A DNA stretch of 64,000 nucleotides from Actinomycetota bacterium (lineage in GTDB: Bacteria; Actinomycetota; Actinomycetes; S36-B12), in contig JADKGE010000009.1 in NCBI GenBank assembly GCA_016717115.1, positions 62,001 through 126,000 of the forward strand. Direction: 5' to 3'. The notes under the pieces were generated by a model. That model saw only the letters and a list, made by a program, of their open reading frames with translations, ran no database searches and had not been told where the DNA came from. The position numbers and the translations under genes were made by a program. Position 1 is the first letter of the stretch. Each line of letters starts with the position of its first letter. Positions 1 through 8,397 of this stretch are shown here, piece by piece.

Positions 1-384
1 GTGGTCCCGCTGGTCCCGACGATCTCGACGGTGCCCGGTGGCCCGACCCCGGTGAAGGACTTCTGCCCGAACCTGGACGGAGTCCAGTGGGAGAACTACG
101 ACTGCAACACCCCGCAGGCGGTAGCGGCCGCTGAGGTCGTTGCACCTGCACCGGCGGTCGTGTCGCCCGCCGAGATCACCGCGCCGGAGGCGGCCACCGT
201 CCCCGTGACGGCCCCCGAGGCGGCAACCGTTGAGCCGCCGGCGAAGGCGACCGTGCCGCAGGCCGTGCCTGCTGGTGGCGGTTCGCAGGCACCGACCACC
301 CCGATCTGGGCATACGCGCTGCTCGCAGTGGGCGTGCTCGGGCTGGCAGTGGCGGGTCGGCAGCTTGTCGGAGATCACGAGTAA
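1..384 (+). CDS. C-terminal part of an exported, membrane-anchored surface protein
   Basis: The frame is open to the left edge, so the GTG at base 1 need not be the start and the N-terminus is probably missing. The visible 127 residues begin with a short segment holding two cysteines (CPNLDG and YDCN), followed by a long Ala/Pro/Thr/Val-rich spacer containing two copies of APEAATV. A single hydrophobic helix lies near residues 103-119, followed by the short tail RQLVGDHE. This is the layout of a wall-spanning stalk held by a C-terminal membrane helix. No LPXTG sortase motif is present. The function of the missing head is unknown. Confidence 0.55.
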   Translation: MVPLVPTISTVPGGPTPVKDFCPNLDGVQWENYDCNTPQAVAAAEVVAPAPAVVSPAEITAPEAATVPVTAPEAATVEPPAKATVPQAVPAGGGSQAPTTPIWAYALLAVGVLGLAVAGRQLVGDHE

Positions 385-422
385 TCGGATGGGAGGATCA
401 GCCACAGCAAAGTGAACGGCAC

Positions 423-457
423 GGCGGGGCCCCGGTCCATCGGACCGGGGCCCCGCC
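423..457. terminator. Strong hairpin between convergent genes, probable bidirectional terminator
   Basis: A perfect 16-bp stem (423-438 pairing with 442-457) has a 3-base loop ATC. It sits between the stop of the surface protein (384) and the stop of the oppositely oriented kinase gene (473). There is no strong U-run, which is common for terminators in GC-rich actinobacteria. The position and perfect symmetry suggest it ends transcription from both sides. Confidence 0.75.
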
Positions 458-472
458 CCTTGCTGTCGTTGG

Positions 473-1966
473 TCAGTCGACCGTCGCGACGGGGAGGTCG
501 ACGAAGAAGGTCGCGCCGTGGCCCTCGGTGGACTCGTAGCCGATGACGCCGCCCATGCGCTCGACCAGCTCCTTGGAGATGGCCAGTCCGAGCCCGGTAC
601 CACCGATCGCCCGGGTGTCCGACGCATCGGCCTGGGAGAACTTCTCGAAGACGGAGTCGCGGAAGGACTCGGGGATCCCGGGGCCGCGGTCGCGGATGGA
701 GATGCGAACGACGCCGTCCGAGCTGCTCACCGTCACGTCGACGGACGAGTCCACGGGGGCGAACTTGCAGGAGTTGGACAGCAGGTTGGACATGACCTGC
801 ATGAGCCGCAGTCCGTCGACGTCGACCAGGGCGTCGTCGCAGCGAGCCAGGAGGGTCAGGCGAACGCCGAACTGGCCGGCGTACGTCTGGTTGTCGTGGA
901 CGGCCAGGTCGACGATCGGCATCAGGTGCTGGACCTCGGACTCGATCGGGAGGCCGCCCTCGGCGAGCTTGTCCATGTCGAGGAGGTCGTTGATGAGCAG
1001 CGTGAGCCGCTCGCTGTTCTTCTTCGCGATCTCGAGCAGCGTGCCGGCCTGCTCCGGCATGGGCCCGGCGACACCGCCCACGAGGAGCCCCAGCGCTCCG
1101 CTGATGGAGGTGAGCGGGGTGCGGAGCTCGTGGCTGACCGTGGAGACGAACTGCGTCTTCATGCGCTCCACGCGCTTGCGCTCGGTGGTGTCGTCCTGCA
1201 CCGAGATGTAGCGCTCGAGACGTCCTTCGCCATCGATCACGGGCGTGAGGTTCAGGCTGATCCAGTAGTGCTCGCCCGACTTCGTGTAGTTCAGCACCTC
1301 CTCGCGGATGGAGCGCCGCTCGTGGATGGCTGTGCGGATGCGCTCGACCGCGTCCTGGTCGGTGGCCGGCCCCTGCAGGAACGAGCCGGGCGTGCGCCCA
1401 CGCACCTCGTCGAGGGCGTAGCCGGTCCGCTGCTCGAAGGCCGGGTTGACCCAGTCGATGTAGCCGAAGGCGTCCGTGATGACGACGAGGTTGCTCGTCG
1501 TGCTCGCGACGAGGGAGAGCTTGCTGAGCTCCTCCTGGTACTCATGCTCCCGCGTGACGTCGCGGAGCACGGCGACGACGCCGCCCGTCGGGATCGGCGA
1601 CGTGGTGAGCACGACGCGGACGGTCCGGCCGTCCGCGTGCTCGAGGCGCGTCGCGAGCTCCTGGTGCTCGCCGGTGCGGTCGGCCAGCACCGCCTCGACA
1701 GCCGCACGCAACTGCGCGGGGAAGAAGTCACTCGCCGTCCGGCCGAGGCAGTCGCGCACGGGCTTCCCGGTGAGCGACGACCAGGCGGGGTTGAGGAAGA
1801 CCAGGGCCCCAGCGGCATCGGTCTCGATAACGGCGTCGGCCAGCAGCTCGACCCGTCGCCGCATGCGGTTCTCGGACTCCACCAGGGCTTCCATCAGCCG
1901 GTTGGTGGCCTCGACATGCAGGTCGGTGGCAAGCTGCAGGCGATCTCCGTCCGGCGTCTCGTCCAT
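473..1966 (-). CDS. PAS-PAS sensor histidine kinase
   Basis: This is a soluble-looking hybrid-free sensor kinase of about 497 residues with no membrane helix. Two PAS domains (about residues 35-145 and 150-265) precede a HisKA dimerization domain with the phospho-acceptor His279 in SHELRTPL. A HATPase domain follows, with N box NLLSNSCKFA and glycine boxes DRGPGIP and GGTGLGLAI. The second PAS carries the LOV-like GRTPGSFLQG region but lacks the photoactive cysteine. I chose ATG 1966, which is preceded by a GGGA ribosome site; GTG 1990 is possible. The start lies about 30 bases after the isochorismatase-like gene, so the two are probably co-transcribed. No response regulator is adjacent. Its HisKA/HATPase core closely resembles that of the kinase at 16108-18717, so they may share a partner. 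Confidence 0.9.
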   Translation of the reverse strand: MDETPDGDRLQLATDLHVEATNRLMEALVESENRMRRRVELLADAVIETDAAGALVFLNPAWSSLTGKPVRDCLGRTASDFFPAQLRAAVEAVLADRTGEHQELATRLEHADGRTVRVVLTTSPIPTGGVVAVLRDVTREHEYQEELSKLSLVASTTSNLVVITDAFGYIDWVNPAFEQRTGYALDEVRGRTPGSFLQGPATDQDAVERIRTAIHERRSIREEVLNYTKSGEHYWISLNLTPVIDGEGRLERYISVQDDTTERKRVERMKTQFVSTVSHELRTPLTSISGALGLLVGGVAGPMPEQAGTLLEIAKKNSERLTLLINDLLDMDKLAEGGLPIESEVQHLMPIVDLAVHDNQTYAGQFGVRLTLLARCDDALVDVDGLRLMQVMSNLLSNSCKFAPVDSSVDVTVSSSDGVVRISIRDRGPGIPESFRDSVFEKFSQADASDTRAIGGTGLGLAISKELVERMGGVIGYESTEGHGATFFVDLPVATVD

Positions 1967-1995
1967 GTCGTCCCAGACCGATACGTGCACGTCGG

Positions 1996-2607
1996 CTAGA
2001 CCGACACGCTCGACATCTCGTTGAGCACCTCGGTACTGCTCGCGGCGCGGCCGTAGAGCGGGAAGACGTTCTCGCAGAAGAACTGGTGCTCGGTGTCGGT
2101 CCGGGCCGACGAGCAGTCGGACAGGATCGTGACGTTGTAGCCGCGCTCGTAAGCGGCCCGACCCGTCGAGTCGATGCACAGCGACGTCACCATGCCGCAG
2201 ACGAGGACGTTCTCGATGCCACGCTCGCTCAGCACGTCACCCAGCGTGGTGTTCGAGAAGGCGTTGAAGCCGACCTTCCCACCCACGTACAGGACGCGAT
2301 CGCCGAACTCGTCGAGCGCAGGGATGTTCTCCGCGCCGGTCGAGCCCTCCTTGAAGGCACCGACCTCCTTCATGGTGTTGAGGATGCCGACCGGGCTGGC
2401 CATGGCCCGGTAGTCGGGGGCCAGGATGATCGGCGTCGAGATGATCGTGGCATCCGTCGGCGCGAGCGCACGGATGAAGGCGAGGGTGTTGTCGAGCACG
2501 CGGTCGACGCCGTGGGGATCCTCCACCACTCCGCGCAGGATGCCGTCCGTGGCGAAGTAGTCGTTCTGGTAGCCCACGAGGATGAGGGCGGTCGTTGCGG
2601 CGTTCAT
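1996..2607 (-). CDS. Isochorismatase-family cysteine hydrolase-like protein, catalytic Asp position replaced
   Basis: The 203-residue protein has the isochorismatase/nicotinamidase fold signature. The catalytic cysteine is in MVTSLCIDSTGRAA and the lysine in VGGKVGFNAF. In the first strand, where the family normally has VDxQNDF with the catalytic Asp, this protein reads VGYQNDY, so that Asp appears to be Gly. It may therefore use another acid, catalyse a different reaction, or act as a binding protein. The ATG at 2607 has a good ribosome site (GGGAGC). The kinase gene starts 29 bases downstream on the same strand, which suggests a metabolic or sensory link between the two products. The substrate cannot be named. 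Confidence 0.8.
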   Translation of the reverse strand: MNAATTALILVGYQNDYFATDGILRGVVEDPHGVDRVLDNTLAFIRALAPTDATIISTPIILAPDYRAMASPVGILNTMKEVGAFKEGSTGAENIPALDEFGDRVLYVGGKVGFNAFSNTTLGDVLSERGIENVLVCGMVTSLCIDSTGRAAYERGYNVTILSDCSSARTDTEHQFFCENVFPLYGRAASSTEVLNEMSSVSV

Positions 2608-2619
2608 CGGTTGCTCCCG

Positions 2620-2640
2620 GTCTGGTTGTTGGTCCCAGAC
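2620..2640 (-). promoter_or_regulatory. Small inverted repeat upstream of the isochorismatase-like gene
   Basis: The arms GTCTGG (2620-2625) and CCAGAC (2635-2640) flank a 9-base centre just upstream of the ribosome site of the minus-strand gene starting at 2607. It could be an operator or a leader hairpin. The arms are only 6 bp, so chance is a real alternative. The rest of the 190-base gap up to 2798 shows nothing else except the GGAGG ribosome site of the next gene (2787-2791). Confidence 0.25.
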
Positions 2641-2797
2641 TGCGGGCGGAGACTCTCGGCACGCTCACGCAGCGGTCACGGTCGGCGCTCTGGTCGGCTC
2701 GCGGGATCCGGCAACTCTGGCAGGGGGCTGGTGGCGGCAGTGAATCGCCGGTAGCGTCGCGCGCACCGCACGTCTCGCCGGAGGCCGGAGGATCTCG

Positions 2798-4696
2798 ATG
2801 GCCCGCACAGCACTCCGCCGACCGTTGGCGGTGGGCGCCGGGCTCCTGATGCTGGTGTCCGGTCTCGGCGCGGTGGCGATGGGCCAGGCGCAGGCTGCCC
2901 CTGACGGGCAGCTCGCCGCGTGGGGCCTGGGAATCGCCGGACAGCGGGGCGACGGCAGCACGGCTCCGACCATGATCCAGGCGGTCTCCGTCGTCTCCAC
3001 CGGTGCACTCGCCGGCCGAACGATCGTGCAGGTCGATGCCGGCGTCAGCCACTCCTGCGCTGTTGCCGCCGACGGCCTGCTCGCGTGCTGGGGGGCCAAC
3101 GACTACGGGCAGCTCGGGAACGGGCTCACCGGGAACCAGCCCACTCCCACCCCCCAGGCCGTCACGGGAGGCATCCTGGCCGGCAAGCAGGTGGTGCAGG
3201 TGGCCGCCGGGTACCGGCACACGTGCGCGCTCACGAAGGACGGGATTCTGGCCTGCTGGGGTGATGCGAGCCAGGGCGAACTGGGCAACCAGCCGTCAGC
3301 CTCGTCTGCGGTTCCGGTCGCCGTCTTCACGGGCGGGACCCTGGCCGGTCGGGCCGTCACGCAGGTGAGTGCCGGAGTCGATTACACCTGTGCGGTCGCC
3401 TCGGGCGCAGTGACATGTTGGGGAGACAACCTGCAAGGTCAGCTGGGCGATACCTCGACAACCGATCGGCCGATCCCCGTCGTCACGAACGCGTCGGCCG
3501 GCTCAGCCCTCCTGGGCAGGACGGTGACGGACGTCTCGGCCGGCTTCGATCACGTCTGCGCGCGGTCGTCGGACGGGTCGTTGGCCTGTTGGGGATCCAA
3601 TGGCAGCCAGCAGGCCTTCCCGTCGGCCACGCTCAAGAAGACCGCGGTGCCGACGCTCGTCGACCAGGGCGCTCTCGCGGGACGGCAGGTTACCCAGGTG
3701 AGTGCCGGTAGGGAGTTCACCTGCGCCGTGGCATCCGGGTCGGTGGTCTGCTGGGGAGCGAACGACGTGGCCCAGATGGCCAACGGTCCCGCCTCGAACA
3801 CCCCTCAGGCCATCCCGGCGCTGGCCACGACGGCGTCCCCCAGCGCCTTGGCCGGGAAGACCCTGACGATGGTCAGTTCGGGTGCCGCGCATGCCTGCGC
3901 CGTGGCCACCGATGGGTCGCTCGCCTGCTGGGGCTCCGCCGAGTCTGGGGCACTTGGCACGGCCGGACCGGCGAGCCGCTCGGTGCCGTGGTCGGTGACG
4001 GGTCCGCCGGGTTCTGGCGTCATGAGTGGCGCGATCGCCCGGTCGGTGACGTCTGGTGCCCGGTTCACCATCGCCCTCACGTCGAGTCTCCCGGACCCCC
4101 CGACCGGGATCACCTCGGTCCCCGGAGATGCGCTCGCGACGGTGTCGTGGACGGCGCCGAAGGTCACCGGTGGCAGCCCGATCACGTCGTTCGTGGTGCA
4201 GCTCAGCACGGACGCCGGGTCCACGTGGACAGCGGCCACAGGGAGTCCGGTGGCTGCTACCAGCACGTCACTCGTCGTGCCGAATCTCGCCAACGGGGTG
4301 AACGTGACGTTCCGAGTGGCCGCCGCGACGGCCGCCGGGCAGGGCGCGTACTCGGGACCGACATCGGTCGTCAGGCCGGCACAGGGAACGCCGACCGCCC
4401 CGCCGAGCGCGCCGGTGGTCACCAAGCCGGGGGCGGTGCAGGGACTGGTCGGTCGGAGCCCGCGGTCGCGGGTGGTGGTGCTGACCTGGCAGCCGCCGGT
4501 CACGGGTACCGTCCCGAGTTCGTACCAGCTGCGGCGCAAGCAGGACGGGCACCGCTACTCGGCGTGGACGTCGGTGACGCCGAGCACGCTGACGATCCGC
4601 CATCTGAAGAAGGGCAAGAAGTACTCGTTCGCCGTGCGGGCCGCCAACGCCGCGGGGTTCGGGCCAGGCACCGTCGTGACGCTCACCGTCCGCTGA
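2798..4696 (+). CDS. Secreted RCC1-repeat protein with C-terminal fibronectin type III domains
   Basis: The 632-residue protein starts with a clear Sec signal peptide (Arg-rich start, hydrophobic core, AQAA cleavage region near residue 33). RCC1-type repeats follow to about residue 425, recognizable by the recurring GQLGNG and CWG elements, and should form a seven-bladed propeller. Six repeats carry a Cys pair about ten residues apart (for example HSCAVAADGLLACWG), suggesting a disulfide in each blade. Residues about 430-525 form a fibronectin type III domain and about 545-632 a second, divergent one ending in a basic KKGKK stretch and AANAAGFGPG. The ATG has an ideal GGAGG site six bases upstream. 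A near-identical paralogue follows 31 bases later. The likely role is an extracellular binding or adhesion protein. Confidence 0.85.
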   Translation: MARTALRRPLAVGAGLLMLVSGLGAVAMGQAQAAPDGQLAAWGLGIAGQRGDGSTAPTMIQAVSVVSTGALAGRTIVQVDAGVSHSCAVAADGLLACWGANDYGQLGNGLTGNQPTPTPQAVTGGILAGKQVVQVAAGYRHTCALTKDGILACWGDASQGELGNQPSASSAVPVAVFTGGTLAGRAVTQVSAGVDYTCAVASGAVTCWGDNLQGQLGDTSTTDRPIPVVTNASAGSALLGRTVTDVSAGFDHVCARSSDGSLACWGSNGSQQAFPSATLKKTAVPTLVDQGALAGRQVTQVSAGREFTCAVASGSVVCWGANDVAQMANGPASNTPQAIPALATTASPSALAGKTLTMVSSGAAHACAVATDGSLACWGSAESGALGTAGPASRSVPWSVTGPPGSGVMSGAIARSVTSGARFTIALTSSLPDPPTGITSVPGDALATVSWTAPKVTGGSPITSFVVQLSTDAGSTWTAATGSPVAATSTSLVVPNLANGVNVTFRVAAATAAGQGAYSGPTSVVRPAQGTPTAPPSAPVVTKPGAVQGLVGRSPRSRVVVLTWQPPVTGTVPSSYQLRRKQDGHRYSAWTSVTPSTLTIRHLKKGKKYSFAVRAANAAGFGPGTVVTLTVR

Positions 4697-4727
4697 GACA
4701 CCACTCGTCCGACACCGGAGGTTCGGC

Positions 4728-6646
4728 ATGGCCCGCAGCACCTTCACGCGACCCTTCGCGGTCGCGCTGTCCGCCCTCATGCTGGCGTGGGGCCTCGGCA
4801 CCGTCGTCGTGCCGCCCGCGGTGGCGATGCCGTCCGGGCAGCTCGGCGCGTGGGGCCAGGGCGCGGTGGGGCAGTTGGGCAACGGAGGCACAACGAGCTC
4901 GCCGGTCGCCGTCTCGGTCGATTCCACCGGGGTGTTGGCCGGGAAGACGATCGTCCAGGTGGACGCCGGCAACCTGTTCGCGTGCGCCGTGACATCCGAC
5001 GGCCTGCTCTCGCGTGCTGGGGGTTCAACGCCGTCGGTCAATTGGGCATCGGAGCGTCGGGGAACCAGTCCACCCCTCAGGCCGTGATGGGGGGCGCGCT
5101 CGCCGGCAAGCAGGTCGTGCAGGTGGCGACTGGAGCGGAGCACGCGTGCGCACTGACCAAGGATGGTCTGGTCGCGTGTTGGGGGAAGGGCAGCGGGGGA
5201 GCCCTGGGCAATCAGCCGTCGGCCTCCTCGAACGTCCCGGTGGCGGTGTTCGCCGCTGGGGTGCTCGCGGGGCAGACGATCACCCAGATCAGCGCTGGAG
5301 GCGACTTCACCTGCGCGGTTGCCTCCGGTGCCGTGTTCTGTTGGGGCGCGAATGCCGGCGGGCAGTTGGGTGATGGCACGACCACATCCCGACCAATTCC
5401 GGTGAAGGCCGTGGCCTCCGGCGCCTCGGCGTTGGCGGGCAAGACGGTGACCGAGGTGTCGGCGGGCCTCGACCACGCCTGCGCGCTCTCGTCGGACGCG
5501 ACGCTTGCCTGCTGGGGATCCAATGTCACGCAGCAGGTGATCCCCTCGACAACGGTCAAGCAGGTCCTGATCCCGACGGTGGCTGACCAGGGTGACCTGG
5601 CGGGGAGGCGCGTCACCCAGGTCAGCGCGGGTGCACAGATCACCTGCGCGGTGGCATCCGGATCGGTGGTGTGCTGGGGATTGAACCAGTCCGGCCAGAT
5701 GGCCAACGGGCCCGTGTCAACGACGCCACAGGCCGTCCCCTCGCTTGTCACGACCAAGGCCCCCAGCGCCCTCGCGGGGAAGACGGTTGCCACGGTGAGT
5801 TCGGGGCTCGGCCACGTGTGCGCTGTCACGACGGACGGCGCGATCGCGTGCTGGGGATGGGGCAACACCGGCCAACTCGGAACCGTCGCACCTGCCGCGG
5901 GACTGACGGTGCCGTTCTCCGTGACCGGCAACCCCGGTTCCGGCGTCATGCGCGGAGCGATCGCCAGAGGCGTCGCCACCGGGTTCTACTTCACCGTCGG
6001 GCTGACGTCCAGCCTGCCGGACGGTCCGACGAGTGTGGCAGCCAAGGCCGGATCTGCGCAGGCGACGGTGTCGTGGGTGGCCCCGGCGTCGACGGGAGGC
6101 AGCCCCATCACGTCGTTCGTGGTGCAGCAGAGCACGGACGCAGGGAGCACCTGGACCGCGACCGCGGGTAGCCCGACGGCCGCAACGGCGACGTCGCTGG
6201 TGGTGGCGGGACTGCCCAATGGCGTGAACGTCACCTTCCGTGCGGCGGCAGTGACGGCAGTCGGTCAGGGCCCGTTCTCGACGGCGACATCGGTCGTGCG
6301 ACCGGAAGCACCGCCGGCCACGGCGTCGCCGACCCTGACGCCCACGGCGACCCCAAGCGCGCCGGCCATCAGCAAGCCAGGGGCCGTGCAGGCGCTGGCG
6401 GCTCGGAACGCGCCGTCGAGGGTGGTGGTGCTGTCATGGCGGCCGCCGGTCACCGGTACGGCGCCGTCGTCGTACCAAGTGAGGCGCAAGCAGGGTGGTG
6501 ACCGCTTCTCCGCCTGGACGACAGTGACCGCCACAACCCTGACCATCCGGAAGCTGAGGAAGGGCAAGCGTTATTCGTTCGCGGTTCGAGCGGCGAATGC
6601 CGCCGGCTTCGGGCCGGGCGTGGTCGTTCGGCGCACGATCCGCTGA
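4728..6646 (+). pseudogene. Second secreted RCC1-repeat/FN3 protein, interrupted by a frameshift
   Basis: This is a tandem paralogue of the gene at 2798, with the same signal peptide, RCC1 blades with Cys pairs and two C-terminal FN3-like domains. The frame opened at ATG 4728 (GGAGG site upstream) runs only to 5087. The RCC1 homology continues in another frame from about 5012 to the stop at 6646. Aligned with its neighbour (DGLLACWG), the break is an extra TC in the run CTCTC at 5007-5011. Removing two bases gives a full protein of 638 residues. It is either a real inactivating mutation in one of two redundant copies or a sequence error; all blades downstream keep the family consensus, which argues for a recent or artefactual event. 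Confidence 0.8.
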
Positions 6647-6655
6647 GCACGCGAG

Positions 6656-6672
6656 CGCGCCCTGGGGGCGCG
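6656..6672 (+). terminator. Possible terminator after the RCC1 gene pair
   Basis: A 7-bp GC stem (CGCGCCC at 6656-6662 with GGGCGCG at 6666-6672) and a 3-base loop begin nine bases after the stop codon at 6646. It is followed by TAGATTCC rather than a clean U-run. The location between two same-strand genes with 95 bases between them fits a terminator. Confidence 0.4.
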
Positions 6673-6741
6673 TAGATTCCTGCTGGAAGGACAATGCCGC
6701 GGTCCTGAGGCCGTGACTCGGTCGCGACCTGGGGAGGGGCC

Positions 6742-8277
6742 ATGGGCGTGCGACGACTGGCGCTAGGTGCGGCGGCCGCGACGATGGTGGCTGGGGGGCT
6801 GGCCGGTGCTGCGGTGGCGACGCCATCGGCTGCGTCGGCGGCCGGCGGCTGGACCCGCCCCGCCGTGCTGTGGTCGTCGCCGAGCGATGCGTCCGCCCCG
6901 GTCGGCCTCACCCAGGTGGTGGACTCGCAGGGCGTGGTCACCGCGGCATGGCTGGTAGAGGCCGGCACCTCGTCGAGAGTCCTGGCATCGAGACTCGCGA
7001 AGGGCCGCTGGTCGAGGCCGCAGGCGGTGGCGAGCGCGGCGACCGCTGTGCGCGACGTCTCCTTCGAGATGGTGGTCGGGCCGAAGGACGATGTCGTTCT
7101 GGCGCTTTCCGTCGCCGGCAGCGCCGGGATGCGGATCAGTGCCGCCCGGTTCGCGGCAGGCGCCTGGGCCGCCCCGGTCGTCCTCGACGACTACCCGGAC
7201 CCGAATGCCTACGACTTCCCGGGCGTGCTCGGACTCTCGGCCATCGCCGACCGCACGGGTGTCTCGGTGCTGTGGCAGGTGCATGCCAAGGGGGCCACGA
7301 GTGCTCCCATCGTCGCCCGCGGACTGCCGAGCGGCGCCAGTGACTGGACGGCGGCAACGGTCTTGGACGATCAGGCGACCGGAGCATTCAGCCTCGTGCG
7401 CGACGGGCTCGCAACGGTGCGGGCGTCGTGGCTGCACGGTCCGGACGTGGTCTCGGTCCAGGGCAGCTCGACCGGCTGGGGCGCGCGCGAGACCATCGGC
7501 GCGAGTGGCGCGGTGGGCGGCCCGGCCGACTGGTCCTACAGCTATCCGCTCCCCGGGACCCAGGCCGCGGCCGACGTCGACGGAGCCGCCCTGGTCACCT
7601 GGACTCCTTCGGCGGCCACGGGCACGTGCTCCACGACGTTCGCGGCGCTGCGGACATCCGCGGGTTGGGCGCCGGCGCTTGAGGTGCCCGCCTTGCCGAC
7701 GGGCGGACGGTGCGCGACGGAGGTGAGCCCGTTCGTGGGGGGCGGCCTCGCACCGACCGTCGTCGGGATCCACTCCGAGCGGTGGGCCGGCTGGCTCATG
7801 TCCGCCACGACCTGGTCCGGCTCGGCATGGGTCCCAGCCGCCCAGGTCTCGGGGCGGCCCCACGCGGTGGGGTCGTCCCTGCTGGCGCTCCAGCTGGTCA
7901 AGGACATCAATGCCCACGCCCCGCGGCCAGACGCCTCGTGGCTCACGTCGAGCACCCTGGCCGGTGATGGCTGGACCGAGCCGCAGCGGATCTCGGACGC
8001 CAGCTGGGGCTGGGTCCAGGACTACGCGAGCGCAGGCGGCCCGAAAGACTCGTTCGTCGTCATCTACAGCAAGCTCCGCCCGTGGAAGTACAACGGCGTG
8101 TGGTCCGTGACGTACGCGAACGGGACGTGGTCGAAGGCGGTGCTGGTGGCGCCGCGCGTGCGGACGGCCAAGGGTTCGTACGGAGCGGTGCTCGCGGCGC
8201 CCGTGGTCTCCACGGATGGCACGGTCACCGCAGCGTGGATCCAGGGGAAGACGGTGATCGCGAGCACCTCGCGCTGA
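6742..8277 (+). CDS. Secreted protein of unknown function, probable beta-propeller
   Basis: The 511-residue protein has a signal peptide (MGVRRLALGAAAATMVAGG, cleavage after an Ala-rich stretch near residue 35) and no further membrane helix. The mature part repeats a pattern of a glycine, one or two residues, Trp, then a hydrophobic strand and a polar turn (G-W-T, G-R-W-S, G-A-W-A, G-T-W-S). This pattern is typical of sialidase-like or other beta-propeller blades. No catalytic Asp-box is clear, so I do not assign an enzyme. The ATG has a GGGGAGGGG ribosome site. It follows two other secreted propeller proteins, forming a small exported-protein island. Confidence 0.6.
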   Translation: MGVRRLALGAAAATMVAGGLAGAAVATPSAASAAGGWTRPAVLWSSPSDASAPVGLTQVVDSQGVVTAAWLVEAGTSSRVLASRLAKGRWSRPQAVASAATAVRDVSFEMVVGPKDDVVLALSVAGSAGMRISAARFAAGAWAAPVVLDDYPDPNAYDFPGVLGLSAIADRTGVSVLWQVHAKGATSAPIVARGLPSGASDWTAATVLDDQATGAFSLVRDGLATVRASWLHGPDVVSVQGSSTGWGARETIGASGAVGGPADWSYSYPLPGTQAAADVDGAALVTWTPSAATGTCSTTFAALRTSAGWAPALEVPALPTGGRCATEVSPFVGGGLAPTVVGIHSERWAGWLMSATTWSGSAWVPAAQVSGRPHAVGSSLLALQLVKDINAHAPRPDASWLTSSTLAGDGWTEPQRISDASWGWVQDYASAGGPKDSFVVIYSKLRPWKYNGVWSVTYANGTWSKAVLVAPRVRTAKGSYGAVLAAPVVSTDGTVTAAWIQGKTVIASTSR

Positions 8278-8397
8278 AGGCACGGGGGCGCCTCGGGAGC
8301 CGCCGCACGAGGTTCTCTCGGCACACGGCAGGGAGTTGTCCACAGGAACGGAATCGACCGTGGCGACGATGGGGGTCGCGAACGTACCGTCCTTGGC

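Larger units (their letters stand above)
2798..6646 (+). repeat. Tandem gene duplication of RCC1/FN3 proteins
   Basis: Two adjacent genes in the same orientation, separated by 31 bases, encode the same domain series with matching blade order. They share long identical stretches, such as the C-terminal VVVL-W-PPVTGT and YSFAVRAANAAGFGPG segments. The copies have diverged in the linkers: the second has an extra Thr/Pro-rich insert before its last domain. Such a pair is prone to recombination and to read mis-assembly. Confidence 0.85.

Noticed and set aside
473..2179. Upstream extension of the first kinase to 2179
   Set aside because: The extension overlaps the isochorismatase-like gene in another frame and has no PAS or membrane features.
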